Shown piece after piece: positions 28,659 through 36,032 of a stretch of 64,000 nt of DNA. The number at the start of each line of letters is the position of its first letter. The stretch's first letter is position 1. Origin of the DNA: Collimonas fungivorans Ter331 (GTDB lineage Bacteria; Pseudomonadota; Gammaproteobacteria; Burkholderiales; Burkholderiaceae_D); the NCBI RefSeq assembly GCF_000221045.1, contig NC_015856.1, forward strand, positions 1,521,317 through 1,585,316, given 5' to 3'. The notes beneath the pieces were generated by a model. The model worked only from the letters and a program-made list of their open reading frames with translations, made no database searches and was not told the DNA's origin. The position numbers and the translations under genes are program-made.

Positions 28659-29333
28659 ATGAAATCCGCATCCACAACAACGCTGCCGCCGGCAAAACTG
28701 GCGGCCAATTCGAAAGTAACAACGTCGAAAACGGCTTCGCAGGGCGTATTGCGCCCGGCACTGGTGCTGTTCGTCAGCCTGACAGTCCTGTGCGGAGTGA
28801 TCTATCCGCTGGCCGTGACCGGCATCGGCAAGGCGGTCTTTCCTGACCAGGCGTCTGGCAGCCTGATCGTGCAAAACGGCAAGCTGATCGGCTCGCGCCT
28901 GATCGGCCAGGAATTTTCGGCGACCAACTATTTCTGGGGCCGATTGTCGGCTACCAGTCCGATGCCGTACAACGCCCAGGCTTCCGGCGGCTCCAATTTC
29001 GGGCCTAGCAATCCGGCTTTGATAGACGCGGTCAAGGGGCGGGTCGACGCCCTGAAGGCAGCCGATCCGGGCAACACGCTGCCGATCCCGGTAGACCTGG
29101 TGACTGCCTCCGGCAGCGGCCTGGATCCGGAAATCAGCCTGGCGGCTGCCTATTACCAGGCCGGACGCATTGCGCGCGAACGCAAGCTGAGCGTCGATAC
29201 CGTGCACGGCCTCATCGACAGCCTGCAGCTGCGGCGCAGCCTGGGCTTCTTCGGCGAGCCGCGCGTCAATGTGCTGGCGTTGAACCTGGCGCTTGATCGG
29301 GCAACCCAGCGCCAGCAGCCGGCCGCAAACTAA
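28659..29333 (+). CDS. kdpC: Potassium-transporting ATPase subunit KdpC
   Basis: Accessory subunit that binds the KdpA-KdpB interface with one membrane helix and a periplasmic domain. Family blocks are [21 protein letters not shown] and [20 protein letters not shown]. At 224 residues it is about 30 longer than usual because of a Ser/Thr/Lys-rich N-terminal extension before the helix [26 protein letters not shown] lies seven bases before the ATG at 28659, and no better internal start exists, so the extension looks real. Confidence 0.95.
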   Translation: MKSASTTTLPPAKLAANSKVTTSKTASQGVLRPALVLFVSLTVLCGVIYPLAVTGIGKAVFPDQASGSLIVQNGKLIGSRLIGQEFSATNYFWGRLSATSPMPYNAQASGGSNFGPSNPALIDAVKGRVDALKAADPGNTLPIPVDLVTASGSGLDPEISLAAAYYQAGRIARERKLSVDTVHGLIDSLQLRRSLGFFGEPRVNVLALNLALDRATQRQQPAAN

Positions 29334-29467
29334 GTTTCGCCACCCATTTCATTCCATAAGGGATAGTGCTCGCAGGACTGGCCGTACAGCGAGCGGCCAG
29401 CTTATACACGTCCATGTTTCTTCGGGTTTGAAATAACACCACGCTATCTTTGTCTTATCTGGAACAT

Positions 29468-30214
29468 ATGAAGAAAATCATCTATTTTGCTGGCTTGCTT
29501 TCCGTCATCGGCATTACCGCCTTCACTGCAAACTGCTCGCAGGCTGAAGAAGCTGTCCCGGACAATTCGCTGACGTTCAATGCCAGCCTTGTCTCCGACT
29601 ATCGCTTCCGCGGCATTTCCCAGACACGCCTGAAGCCGGCCCTGCAAGGCGGCGCGGACTACAGCAACAATCCTACCGGCCTGTATGTCGGAACCTGGCT
29701 GTCGACCCTCAAATGGGTCAAGGACAGCGGCGGCGACGGCAATATCGAATGGGATGTCTACGCCGGCAAGAAAGGCAATTTCACCCAGGACCTGAGCTAT
29801 GATTTCGGCGTTCTCACGTATATCTACCCATCCAACGATCTGCATCCGGATGCAAATACGACCGAGCTGTACGGCCAGTTGGGCTACGGTCCCGCCTATA
29901 TCAAGTATTCGCAGTCGCTGACCGACCTGTTCGGTGCAGTTAACAGTAAAAACAGCGGCTACCTGGATATCGGCGCCAATATCGACGTCAGCAACGGTTA
30001 CACGGTCAACCTGCATGGCGGCCATCAAACCGTGAAGAATAATTCGGCGCTGAGCTATAACGACTGGAAAATCGGCTTGACCAAGGATTTCGGTTTCCTG
30101 TCCGGCAGCGTGGCCGTGATCGGCACCGATACCAACAACTATGTGGGGCCGGCGCCGGATCGTAAGAATCTGGGCAAAACCGCGCTGGTGGTATCGGCAA
30201 CCAAGACGTTTTAA
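29468..30214 (+). CDS. TorF-family putative porin in the kdp cluster
   Basis: A 248-residue predicted outer-membrane beta-barrel. A signal peptide is followed by LTFNASLVSDYRFRGISQTRLKPALQGGADY, the hallmark of the TorF/Gcw_chp family, then alternating strands (YVGTWLSTLKW, IEWDVYAGKKG, LSYDFGVLTYIYP) and a C terminus ending in KTF. The ATG at 29468 gives a proper signal peptide; the longer frame begins with TTG. Its place between kdpC and kdpD suggests that it helps K+ or another solute cross the outer membrane when potassium is scarce, but this is inferred from position only. Confidence 0.85.
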   Translation: MKKIIYFAGLLSVIGITAFTANCSQAEEAVPDNSLTFNASLVSDYRFRGISQTRLKPALQGGADYSNNPTGLYVGTWLSTLKWVKDSGGDGNIEWDVYAGKKGNFTQDLSYDFGVLTYIYPSNDLHPDANTTELYGQLGYGPAYIKYSQSLTDLFGAVNSKNSGYLDIGANIDVSNGYTVNLHGGHQTVKNNSALSYNDWKIGLTKDFGFLSGSVAVIGTDTNNYVGPAPDRKNLGKTALVVSATKTF

Positions 30215-30242
30215 TATTGGCCGGCAGGCTGTTTTAACGGTG

Positions 30243-30273
30243 CAGGCCGGAAGAGACATGGTCTTCCGGCCTG
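30243..30273 (+). other. Strong hairpin between the TorF gene and kdpD
   Basis: Perfect 12-bp stem CAGGCCGGAAGA / TCTTCCGGCCTG (30243-30254 and 30262-30273) with a 7-base loop and no T run. It probably marks the 3' end or a processing point of the kdpFABC mRNA. Confidence 0.6.
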
Positions 30274-30326
30274 TTCGCCATTGCGGCCGAAGCCTGGCGA
30301 ACAATTTAAATCGCTTTCAGGGTATC

Positions 30327-30354
30327 GTGACGGTAGGCGGGGTCTATCTATAAT
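30327..30354 (+). promoter_or_regulatory. Candidate sigma-70 promoter for kdpDE
   Basis: GTGACG (30327-30332), 16-base spacer, perfect TATAAT (30349-30354), 62 bases before the kdpD GTG. It would let the sensor pair be made without kdpFABC transcription. Confidence 0.55.
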
Positions 30355-30416
30355 TAATCTACAATTAGCGGTGGATTTTGCATAACCGTATATCGATAGC
30401 TTTCATAAGGCAATAA

Positions 30417-33197
30417 GTGTCTTCACCCTATTCAAACGACGATCTGCGTCCGGATCCGGATGCTTTGCTGGCGCGGCTGCAGGTGCAGGAGAGCCTGGTC
30501 GGGCGGGGCAAGCTGCGCATCTATTTCGGCGCTTCCGCTGGCGTCGGCAAAACCTACGCCATGCTCAGCGCCGCGCACAAGCTGCATGGCGAGGGGCGCG
30601 ACGTCTTGGCGGGAGTGATCGAAAGCCACGGCCGCGCTGAAACCGCTGCGTTGCTGAACGGGCTGGAGCTGCTGCCCATGAAGCAGGTCGCTTATCGCGA
30701 CAAGCATCTGCCGGAATTCGACCTTGATGCTGCCTTGCAGCGCAAGCCATCGCTGGTACTGGTCGATGAACTGGCGCATTCCAATGCAGCCGGCTCGCGC
30801 CATCCGAAACGCTGGCAAGACGTGGAAGAATTGCTGAACGCCGGCATCGACGTTTTCACCACGCTCAATGTCCAGCATCTGGAAAGCTTGAACGACGTGG
30901 TGGGCGGCATCACCGGCATCCGGGTCGCGGAAACCTTGCCGGACACTGTATTCGACGCCGCCGATGAGGTGGTGCTAGTGGACCTGCCGGCTGACGAATT
31001 GCTGAACCGGCTGAAACTCGGCAAGGTTTACAAGCTGCCGCAGGCAGAGCGCGCCTCGCGCAATTTTTTCCGCAAAGGCAACCTGATCGCGCTGCGTGAA
31101 CTGGCTTTGCGCCGCACCGCGGATCGCCTGCAGGGCGATGTCCAGGCCTACCGGATCGAGAAATCGATAGGCGCGGTATGGCAGACCGACGCCGCCTTGC
31201 TGGCCTGCGTCGGCCCTTCGCCCAATGCCGAACACGTGATCCGCGGCACTGCGCGGCTGGCGACCCAGCTCAACGCCGAATGGCATGCGGTATATGTCGA
31301 GACGCCGAAACTGCAGCGCCTGCCTTCCGCCAAGCGCGAGCGCATCCTGAAGACGCTCAAGCTGGCGCAGGACCTGGGAGCGACCACAGCGGTACTGGCC
31401 GGCAGCGAAGTAGCTGAGGTCGTCGCAGGCTATGCACGCAGCCACAATTTTTCGAAGATCATCATCGGCCGCAGCCAGCGCCGCTTTCCCTGGCAAGCCA
31501 GCCATTCCGCGCGGATCGCGGCCCAGGCGCGCGATATCGACCTGATTGCCATCGGCGCAAGCTCGGCCAGCACTGCGGAAAAAGCGGAGGAGGGCGTCGG
31601 CGGCATCCTGCCGCGGCACCTGCCGATGCAGGGCCGGATCGAATGGTGGGGTTACGCCTGGGCGCTGGCGGTATGCGTGCTGGTGACGTTGCTGGCGACG
31701 CCGATATTGCCGTTTTTCGACCTGGCCAACATCGTCATGCTGTACCTGCTGGCGGAAGTCCTGATCGCCATCCGCTACGGCCGCGGGCCGGCAATTTTTG
31801 TCGCCTTGCTGAGCATCGCTTCCTTCGATTTCTTTTTCGTGCCGCCGCGCTTTTCGTTCGCGGTCAGCGATTTCCAGTACCTGCTGACTTTCGGCGTGAT
31901 GCTGGCGGTCGGCCTCACCATCACTCACCTGACTTCAGGGCTGCGCTACCAGGCGCGGATCGCCTCCGACCGTGAAGCGCGTTCGCGCGCCTTGTTCGAA
32001 TTCGCGCGCGCCTTGTCGGGCGTGCTGCAGACGGAACAGATCTTCGAGACCAGCGGCCAGTTCCTGCAACGCAGTTTCCAGGCCAAGACCTTGCTGCTGA
32101 TACCCGACGAAGCCGGCCGGTTGAGCTTGCCGGCAGTGATACCGGACGATGTGGCCCATGTCGCCGCGGCGCTCGACATGGGTATCGCCCAGTGGGCTTT
32201 CGACAATGCCAGCAGCGCCGGCATCGGCACCGATACCTTGCCGGCCAGTAGTTATCTCTATCTGCCTTTGGTGGCGCCGATGCGCACCCGGGGCGTACTG
32301 GTGATCTTGCCGCACAACCGGCGCTGGATCCTGATCCCGGAGCAGCAGCAACAGCTGTACACCTTCGCCACCTTGACCGCGATTGCGCTGGAGCGCGTGC
32401 ATTATGTCGAAGTGGCGCAAGACGCCCTGGTGCGGATGGAGTCGGAACGTTTGCGCAATTCCCTGCTGTCGGCACTGTCGCACGATTTGCGTACGCCGTT
32501 GACGGCCTTGATCGGTCTGTCCGAATCGCTGGTGCTGTCGAAACCGCCGTTGCAGCAGCACCAGCAAGTGCTGGCTACCGCGCTGCACAGCGAAATGCTG
32601 CGCATGAGCGCACTGGTGACCAACCTGCTGGACATGGCGCGCATCCAGAGCGGCGAGGTCAAGCTGAATTTGCAGTGGCAGCCATTCGAAGAAGTGGTCG
32701 GCAGCGCATTGCGCGCCAGCGGTTCGGCGCTGCATGGGCACCAGGTCGAGATCCGGGTTGCGCACGAGTTGCCGCTGGTCCATTTTGATGCCGTGCTGAT
32801 CGAACGCGTGCTGTGCAATTTGCTGGAGAACGCCGCCAAATACACGCCGGCCGGCTCTCATATTGTGTTGGCTGCGGCAGTCAACGCGCGCTTCCTGACG
32901 GTTACCATCGCCGATGACGGGCCGGGACTGCCGAGCGGCATGGAAGACACGATATTTGAAAAGTTCACGCGCGGCGAGCGCGAATCGGCCAAGCCCGGCG
33001 TCGGGCTGGGACTGGCGATCTGCCGTGCGATAGTGGAAGCCCACGGCGGCACTATCCGCGCCCACAGCGGCCGCCATGGGACAAGCGGCGCCGAGTTCAT
33101 CTTTACCATTCCGCTCGGCGCGCCGCCCAGCATGCCGGACCTCGAAGAACATGAACCGAGCGCCGGCAGCATGGAAAAAGACTCGGAGAAAACATGA
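30417..33197 (+). CDS. kdpD: Potassium sensor histidine kinase KdpD
   Basis: Membrane sensor kinase for low K+/turgor that phosphorylates KdpE. The 926 residues follow the standard order: an N-terminal KdpD domain with Walker A GASAGVGKTYAM (about 38-49), a universal-stress-like domain, four membrane helices (about 410-510) and a GAF-like domain. After these come the HisKA domain with the phospho-histidine in SALSHDLRTPLTALIG (near 690) and a HATPase domain (NLLENAAKYTPAGSHI, GDG-type ADDGPGLP, GVGLGLAICRAIVEAHGG). GTG start with AAGG six bases upstream. The stop overlaps kdpE by four bases. Confidence 0.96.
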   Translation: MSSPYSNDDLRPDPDALLARLQVQESLVGRGKLRIYFGASAGVGKTYAMLSAAHKLHGEGRDVLAGVIESHGRAETAALLNGLELLPMKQVAYRDKHLPEFDLDAALQRKPSLVLVDELAHSNAAGSRHPKRWQDVEELLNAGIDVFTTLNVQHLESLNDVVGGITGIRVAETLPDTVFDAADEVVLVDLPADELLNRLKLGKVYKLPQAERASRNFFRKGNLIALRELALRRTADRLQGDVQAYRIEKSIGAVWQTDAALLACVGPSPNAEHVIRGTARLATQLNAEWHAVYVETPKLQRLPSAKRERILKTLKLAQDLGATTAVLAGSEVAEVVAGYARSHNFSKIIIGRSQRRFPWQASHSARIAAQARDIDLIAIGASSASTAEKAEEGVGGILPRHLPMQGRIEWWGYAWALAVCVLVTLLATPILPFFDLANIVMLYLLAEVLIAIRYGRGPAIFVALLSIASFDFFFVPPRFSFAVSDFQYLLTFGVMLAVGLTITHLTSGLRYQARIASDREARSRALFEFARALSGVLQTEQIFETSGQFLQRSFQAKTLLLIPDEAGRLSLPAVIPDDVAHVAAALDMGIAQWAFDNASSAGIGTDTLPASSYLYLPLVAPMRTRGVLVILPHNRRWILIPEQQQQLYTFATLTAIALERVHYVEVAQDALVRMESERLRNSLLSALSHDLRTPLTALIGLSESLVLSKPPLQQHQQVLATALHSEMLRMSALVTNLLDMARIQSGEVKLNLQWQPFEEVVGSALRASGSALHGHQVEIRVAHELPLVHFDAVLIERVLCNLLENAAKYTPAGSHIVLAAAVNARFLTVTIADDGPGLPSGMEDTIFEKFTRGERESAKPGVGLGLAICRAIVEAHGGTIRAHSGRHGTSGAEFIFTIPLGAPPSMPDLEEHEPSAGSMEKDSEKT

Positions 33198-33895
33198 CGA
33201 TGCAACCGACGCCTGTAGCACTGCTGGTCGAAGACGAACCGCAGATCCGCCGTTTTGTGCGCGCAGCCCTGGAAAGCGAGGGCTGGCAGATTTTTGAAGC
33301 AGCCACCATGCAGCGCGGCCTGATCGATTGCGGCACCCGCAAGCCGAACCTGGTGATCCTCGATCTCGGCCTGCCGGACGGCGATGGCGTCGATTTCATC
33401 CTGGATGTCAGGAAGTGGTCGCGGGTGCCGATCATCGTGCTGTCGGCGCGGGTCAATGAAACCGACAAAATCAAGGCGCTCGACGCCGGCGCCGACGATT
33501 ACCTGAGCAAGCCGTTCGGCGTCGGCGAACTGCTGGCGCGGGTGCGCGCCACATTGCGCCGGCAGCACCAGCCGCTGGCCGGCGACGATGGCCTGATCCG
33601 CTTCGGCGATGTCACGCTGGACTTGCAGGCGCGGCTGGTGACCAAGGCGCAGGAGCAGGTGCACCTGACTCCGACCGAGTATCGCCTGCTGTCGGTGCTG
33701 GTCGCCAACGCCGGCCGGGTGGTGACCAATCCGCAGCTGCTGAAAGAAGTGTGGGGGCCGTCGCATTCGGAGAGCGGGCACTACCTGCGGATTTATATGG
33801 GACACTTGCGGCAGAAACTGGAAGACGATCCGGCCCAGCCCAAGCACTTGTTGACGGAAACCGCGGTCGGCTACCGGATCCTGCTGTCCCAATAA
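33194..33895 (+). CDS. kdpE: Response regulator KdpE
   Basis: OmpR-family regulator that activates kdp genes. The 233 residues have a receiver domain with the acidic pair in LLVEDEPQIRRF, the phosphorylated aspartate in LVILDLGLPDGDG, and the conserved threonine/lysine positions (VLSARV, DYLSKPFGVGELLAR). A winged-helix DNA-binding domain follows (HLTPTEYRLLSVLVANAGRVV, HYLRIYMGHLRQKLE). The start ATGA overlaps the kdpD stop. The KdpE-like box at 24424-24450 is its likely target. Confidence 0.96.
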   Translation: MTMQPTPVALLVEDEPQIRRFVRAALESEGWQIFEAATMQRGLIDCGTRKPNLVILDLGLPDGDGVDFILDVRKWSRVPIIVLSARVNETDKIKALDAGADDYLSKPFGVGELLARVRATLRRQHQPLAGDDGLIRFGDVTLDLQARLVTKAQEQVHLTPTEYRLLSVLVANAGRVVTNPQLLKEVWGPSHSESGHYLRIYMGHLRQKLEDDPAQPKHLLTETAVGYRILLSQ

Positions 33896-33926
33896 AGGCT
33901 AATGAACGAGAAAAACGGAGAAGACA

Positions 33927-34439
33927 ATGAGCAGACCGGAATGCATCAAGCACTGGCAAGAGATCCAGGGCGCGGACGACTCCAGCTATCCCGGCAGCGC
34001 CGAGCTGATGGCTATCGGTTCGCCGTTCGGCCGTGTTTTCGGCCTGAACCGCCTCGGCATCCATCATGAGTTGCTGCAGCCGGGCCGCCGCACTTCCTGG
34101 CCGCACGCCGAGAAGACCGAGGAAGAATTCGTCTACGTCATCGAAGGTACGCCGGATGTCTGGCTGGACGGCCATCTGCACCGGCTGGCGCCGGGAGATG
34201 GCGTCGGCTTCGCACCCGGCACCGGCCTTGCGCATACCTTCATCAACAATACCGAGACCGATGTGCGCTTGCTGGTGGTGGGTGACCGCTTCCGCGCCGA
34301 CAACCAGGTTTATTACGCCCTGCACGCGCAGCGCAATGCTGAGATCGGCGAACAGCTTTGGCTGGATGTGCCGAAACAGCCGCTGGGTCCGCATGACGGT
34401 TTGCCGGACAAATTGCGGGAATCCAACGGGCCGTTCTGA
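33927..34439 (+). CDS. Cupin-domain protein
   Basis: A 170-residue single-domain cupin of unknown substrate. The beta-barrel motifs are visible: GRRTSWPHAEKTEEEFVYVIEG (metal-ligand-like histidine and glutamates, motif 1) and GDGVGFAPGTGLAHTFINNT (motif 2 histidine). Members of this group are often annotated as mannose-6-phosphate isomerase-like or transcription-linked cupins, without proof. CGGAGAAGACA precedes the ATG. The gene lies 31 bases after kdpE and is followed by a terminator-like hairpin; whether it belongs to the potassium system is unknown. Confidence 0.78.
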   Translation: MSRPECIKHWQEIQGADDSSYPGSAELMAIGSPFGRVFGLNRLGIHHELLQPGRRTSWPHAEKTEEEFVYVIEGTPDVWLDGHLHRLAPGDGVGFAPGTGLAHTFINNTETDVRLLVVGDRFRADNQVYYALHAQRNAEIGEQLWLDVPKQPLGPHDGLPDKLRESNGPF

Positions 34440-34539
34440 AGGTGGGGGAGGCCGATCCGGGACAGCGCAAGTTGTCCTGAAGGGCAAGCAGTCATCGTAC
34501 CTCCTGCCAAATTCCTGGAATAGGTGTAAACTATCGCTC

Positions 34540-34572
34540 AGACAGATGCAAACTGCTTGCATCTGTCTTTTT
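34540..34572 (+). terminator. Terminator-like hairpin between the cupin and MFS genes
   Basis: Perfect 12-bp stem AGACAGATGCAA / TTGCATCTGTCT (34540-34551 and 34557-34568), 5-base loop, then TTTT (five T counting the last stem base). It ends about 22 bases before the likely MFS start, so it may terminate the cupin mRNA or act as an attenuator in an MFS leader. Confidence 0.72.
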
Positions 34573-34594
34573 GTTTACCCTACGGTTATCGGCA

Positions 34595-35983
34595 GTGCCA
34601 CGTACTCTTCTCATTCCGCTCATTGTCGCCTGCGCGCTGTTCATGGAAAACATGGATGCGACAGTGATTGCCACCTCGTTGCCGGTACTGGCGCGCGACC
34701 TCGGCCAAGATCCCCTGACCCTGAAACTGGCGTTGACTTCGTATGTGGTCGGCCTCGGCGTGTTCATCCCGATCAGCGGCTGGGTCGCCGACCGTTTCGG
34801 CGCACGCACCGTGTTCCGCGCCGCCATCCTGGTGTTCCTGAGCGGTTCGCTGATGTGCGCCGCTTCGAGTTCACTGGCGGCATTTGTCGCGGCGCGCTTT
34901 TTGCAAGGCATAGGCGGCGCCATGATGGTGCCGGTGGGACGTATCGTTATTTTCCGTTCGGTGCCGCGTACCGATCTGGTGAAGGCCATTAGTTACCTGA
35001 CCATTCCATCCCAGCTGGGACCGGTGATCGGGCCGCCGCTGGGCGGTTTCATCACGACTTATTTCCACTGGCGCTGGATTTTCCTGATCAATGTGCCGAT
35101 CAGCATCCTCGGCATGTACCTGGCCAGCCGCTATATCGAGAATTACCGCTCCGACGACCTGCAGCCGCTCGACATGAAGGGTTTTGTGCTGTCGGCTATC
35201 GGCAGCACCTTGCTGATGCTGGGCCTGTCGCTGATCGACGGCGAGCTGCTGGCGCCGGAGTGGGCATTCGCCATGTGCGTGCTGGGCGGCCTGACCTTGT
35301 ACGTGTATTTGCTGCATGCAAGGCGCGAACCGTTTCCGCTGCTGGACCTGCGCCTGCTGCGGATTCCGACGTTCCGCGCCAGCGTCATCGGCGGCTCGTT
35401 GTTCCGCATCGGGCTGGGCGCGGTGCCGTTCCTGCTGCCGCTGGCGCTGCAGGTAGGGTTTGGCATGAATGCTTTCCATGCCGGCACCATCACTTGCGCC
35501 TCGGCCTTCGGCGCGATTTTCATGAAAGCCATCGGCACTTCGGTCTTGCGCCGTTACGGCTTCCGTTCGGTGCTGATCTGGAATGCGGTGCTTGCCGGGC
35601 TGGCATTGGCTTCGTACGGCTTGTTCACGCCGACCACGCCTTACCTGGTGATGATGGCGGTGGTGCTGCTGGGCGGGTTTTTCCCTTCGATGCAATTTAC
35701 CTGCCTCAATACGATGGCTTACGCCGACCTCGATAGCGCCGACGTCAGCCGGGCCACCAGCCTGGCCAGCGTGGTGCAGCAGATTTCCTTGGGTTTGGGA
35801 GTGACCATCGGCGGCCTGGCGGTGCATCTGTCGAGCCGTTTGCAGGGGCACTCGACCATCGTGGCGGCGGATTTCTGGCCGGCCTTCATTGTCATCGGCC
35901 TGTTTTCGTTGGCGTCGATTCCGGTCACCCGGCACTTGCCTTTGAATGCGGGCTCCGCATTGACCGGACACAAGCCAGCTTGA
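34595..35983 (+). CDS. MFS transporter, DHA2-type (14 helix) drug/solute exporter
   Basis: A major-facilitator inner-membrane exporter of 462 residues with about 14 hydrophobic segments. It has the family's motif A (GWVADRFGARTVFRAAI) and motif C-like region (PSQLGPVIGPPLGGFI) and the N-terminal motif FMENMDATVIATSLPVLARDL (aspartate in helix 1) typical of EmrB/DHA2 proton antiporters. The start is uncertain: GTG at 34595 places helix 1 correctly but has a poor ribosome binding site, and TTG at 34571 would lie inside the hairpin just upstream. The substrate cannot be inferred. A hairpin terminator follows the stop. Confidence 0.86.
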   Translation: MPRTLLIPLIVACALFMENMDATVIATSLPVLARDLGQDPLTLKLALTSYVVGLGVFIPISGWVADRFGARTVFRAAILVFLSGSLMCAASSSLAAFVAARFLQGIGGAMMVPVGRIVIFRSVPRTDLVKAISYLTIPSQLGPVIGPPLGGFITTYFHWRWIFLINVPISILGMYLASRYIENYRSDDLQPLDMKGFVLSAIGSTLLMLGLSLIDGELLAPEWAFAMCVLGGLTLYVYLLHARREPFPLLDLRLLRIPTFRASVIGGSLFRIGLGAVPFLLPLALQVGFGMNAFHAGTITCASAFGAIFMKAIGTSVLRRYGFRSVLIWNAVLAGLALASYGLFTPTTPYLVMMAVVLLGGFFPSMQFTCLNTMAYADLDSADVSRATSLASVVQQISLGLGVTIGGLAVHLSSRLQGHSTIVAADFWPAFIVIGLFSLASIPVTRHLPLNAGSALTGHKPA

Positions 35984-35990
35984 TATCGCC

Positions 35991-36029
35991 GCCGCTATCG
36001 GGACACCGAGGTATCCCGATAGCGGCTTT
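35991..36029 (+). terminator. Hairpin terminator after the MFS gene
   Basis: Perfect 13-bp stem GCCGCTATCGGGA / TCCCGATAGCGGC (35991-36003 and 36014-36026), 10-base loop, then TTTAACTT. The short T run makes it moderate; it lies between convergent genes and could also help stop cphA transcription. Confidence 0.65.
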
Positions 36030-36032
36030 AAC

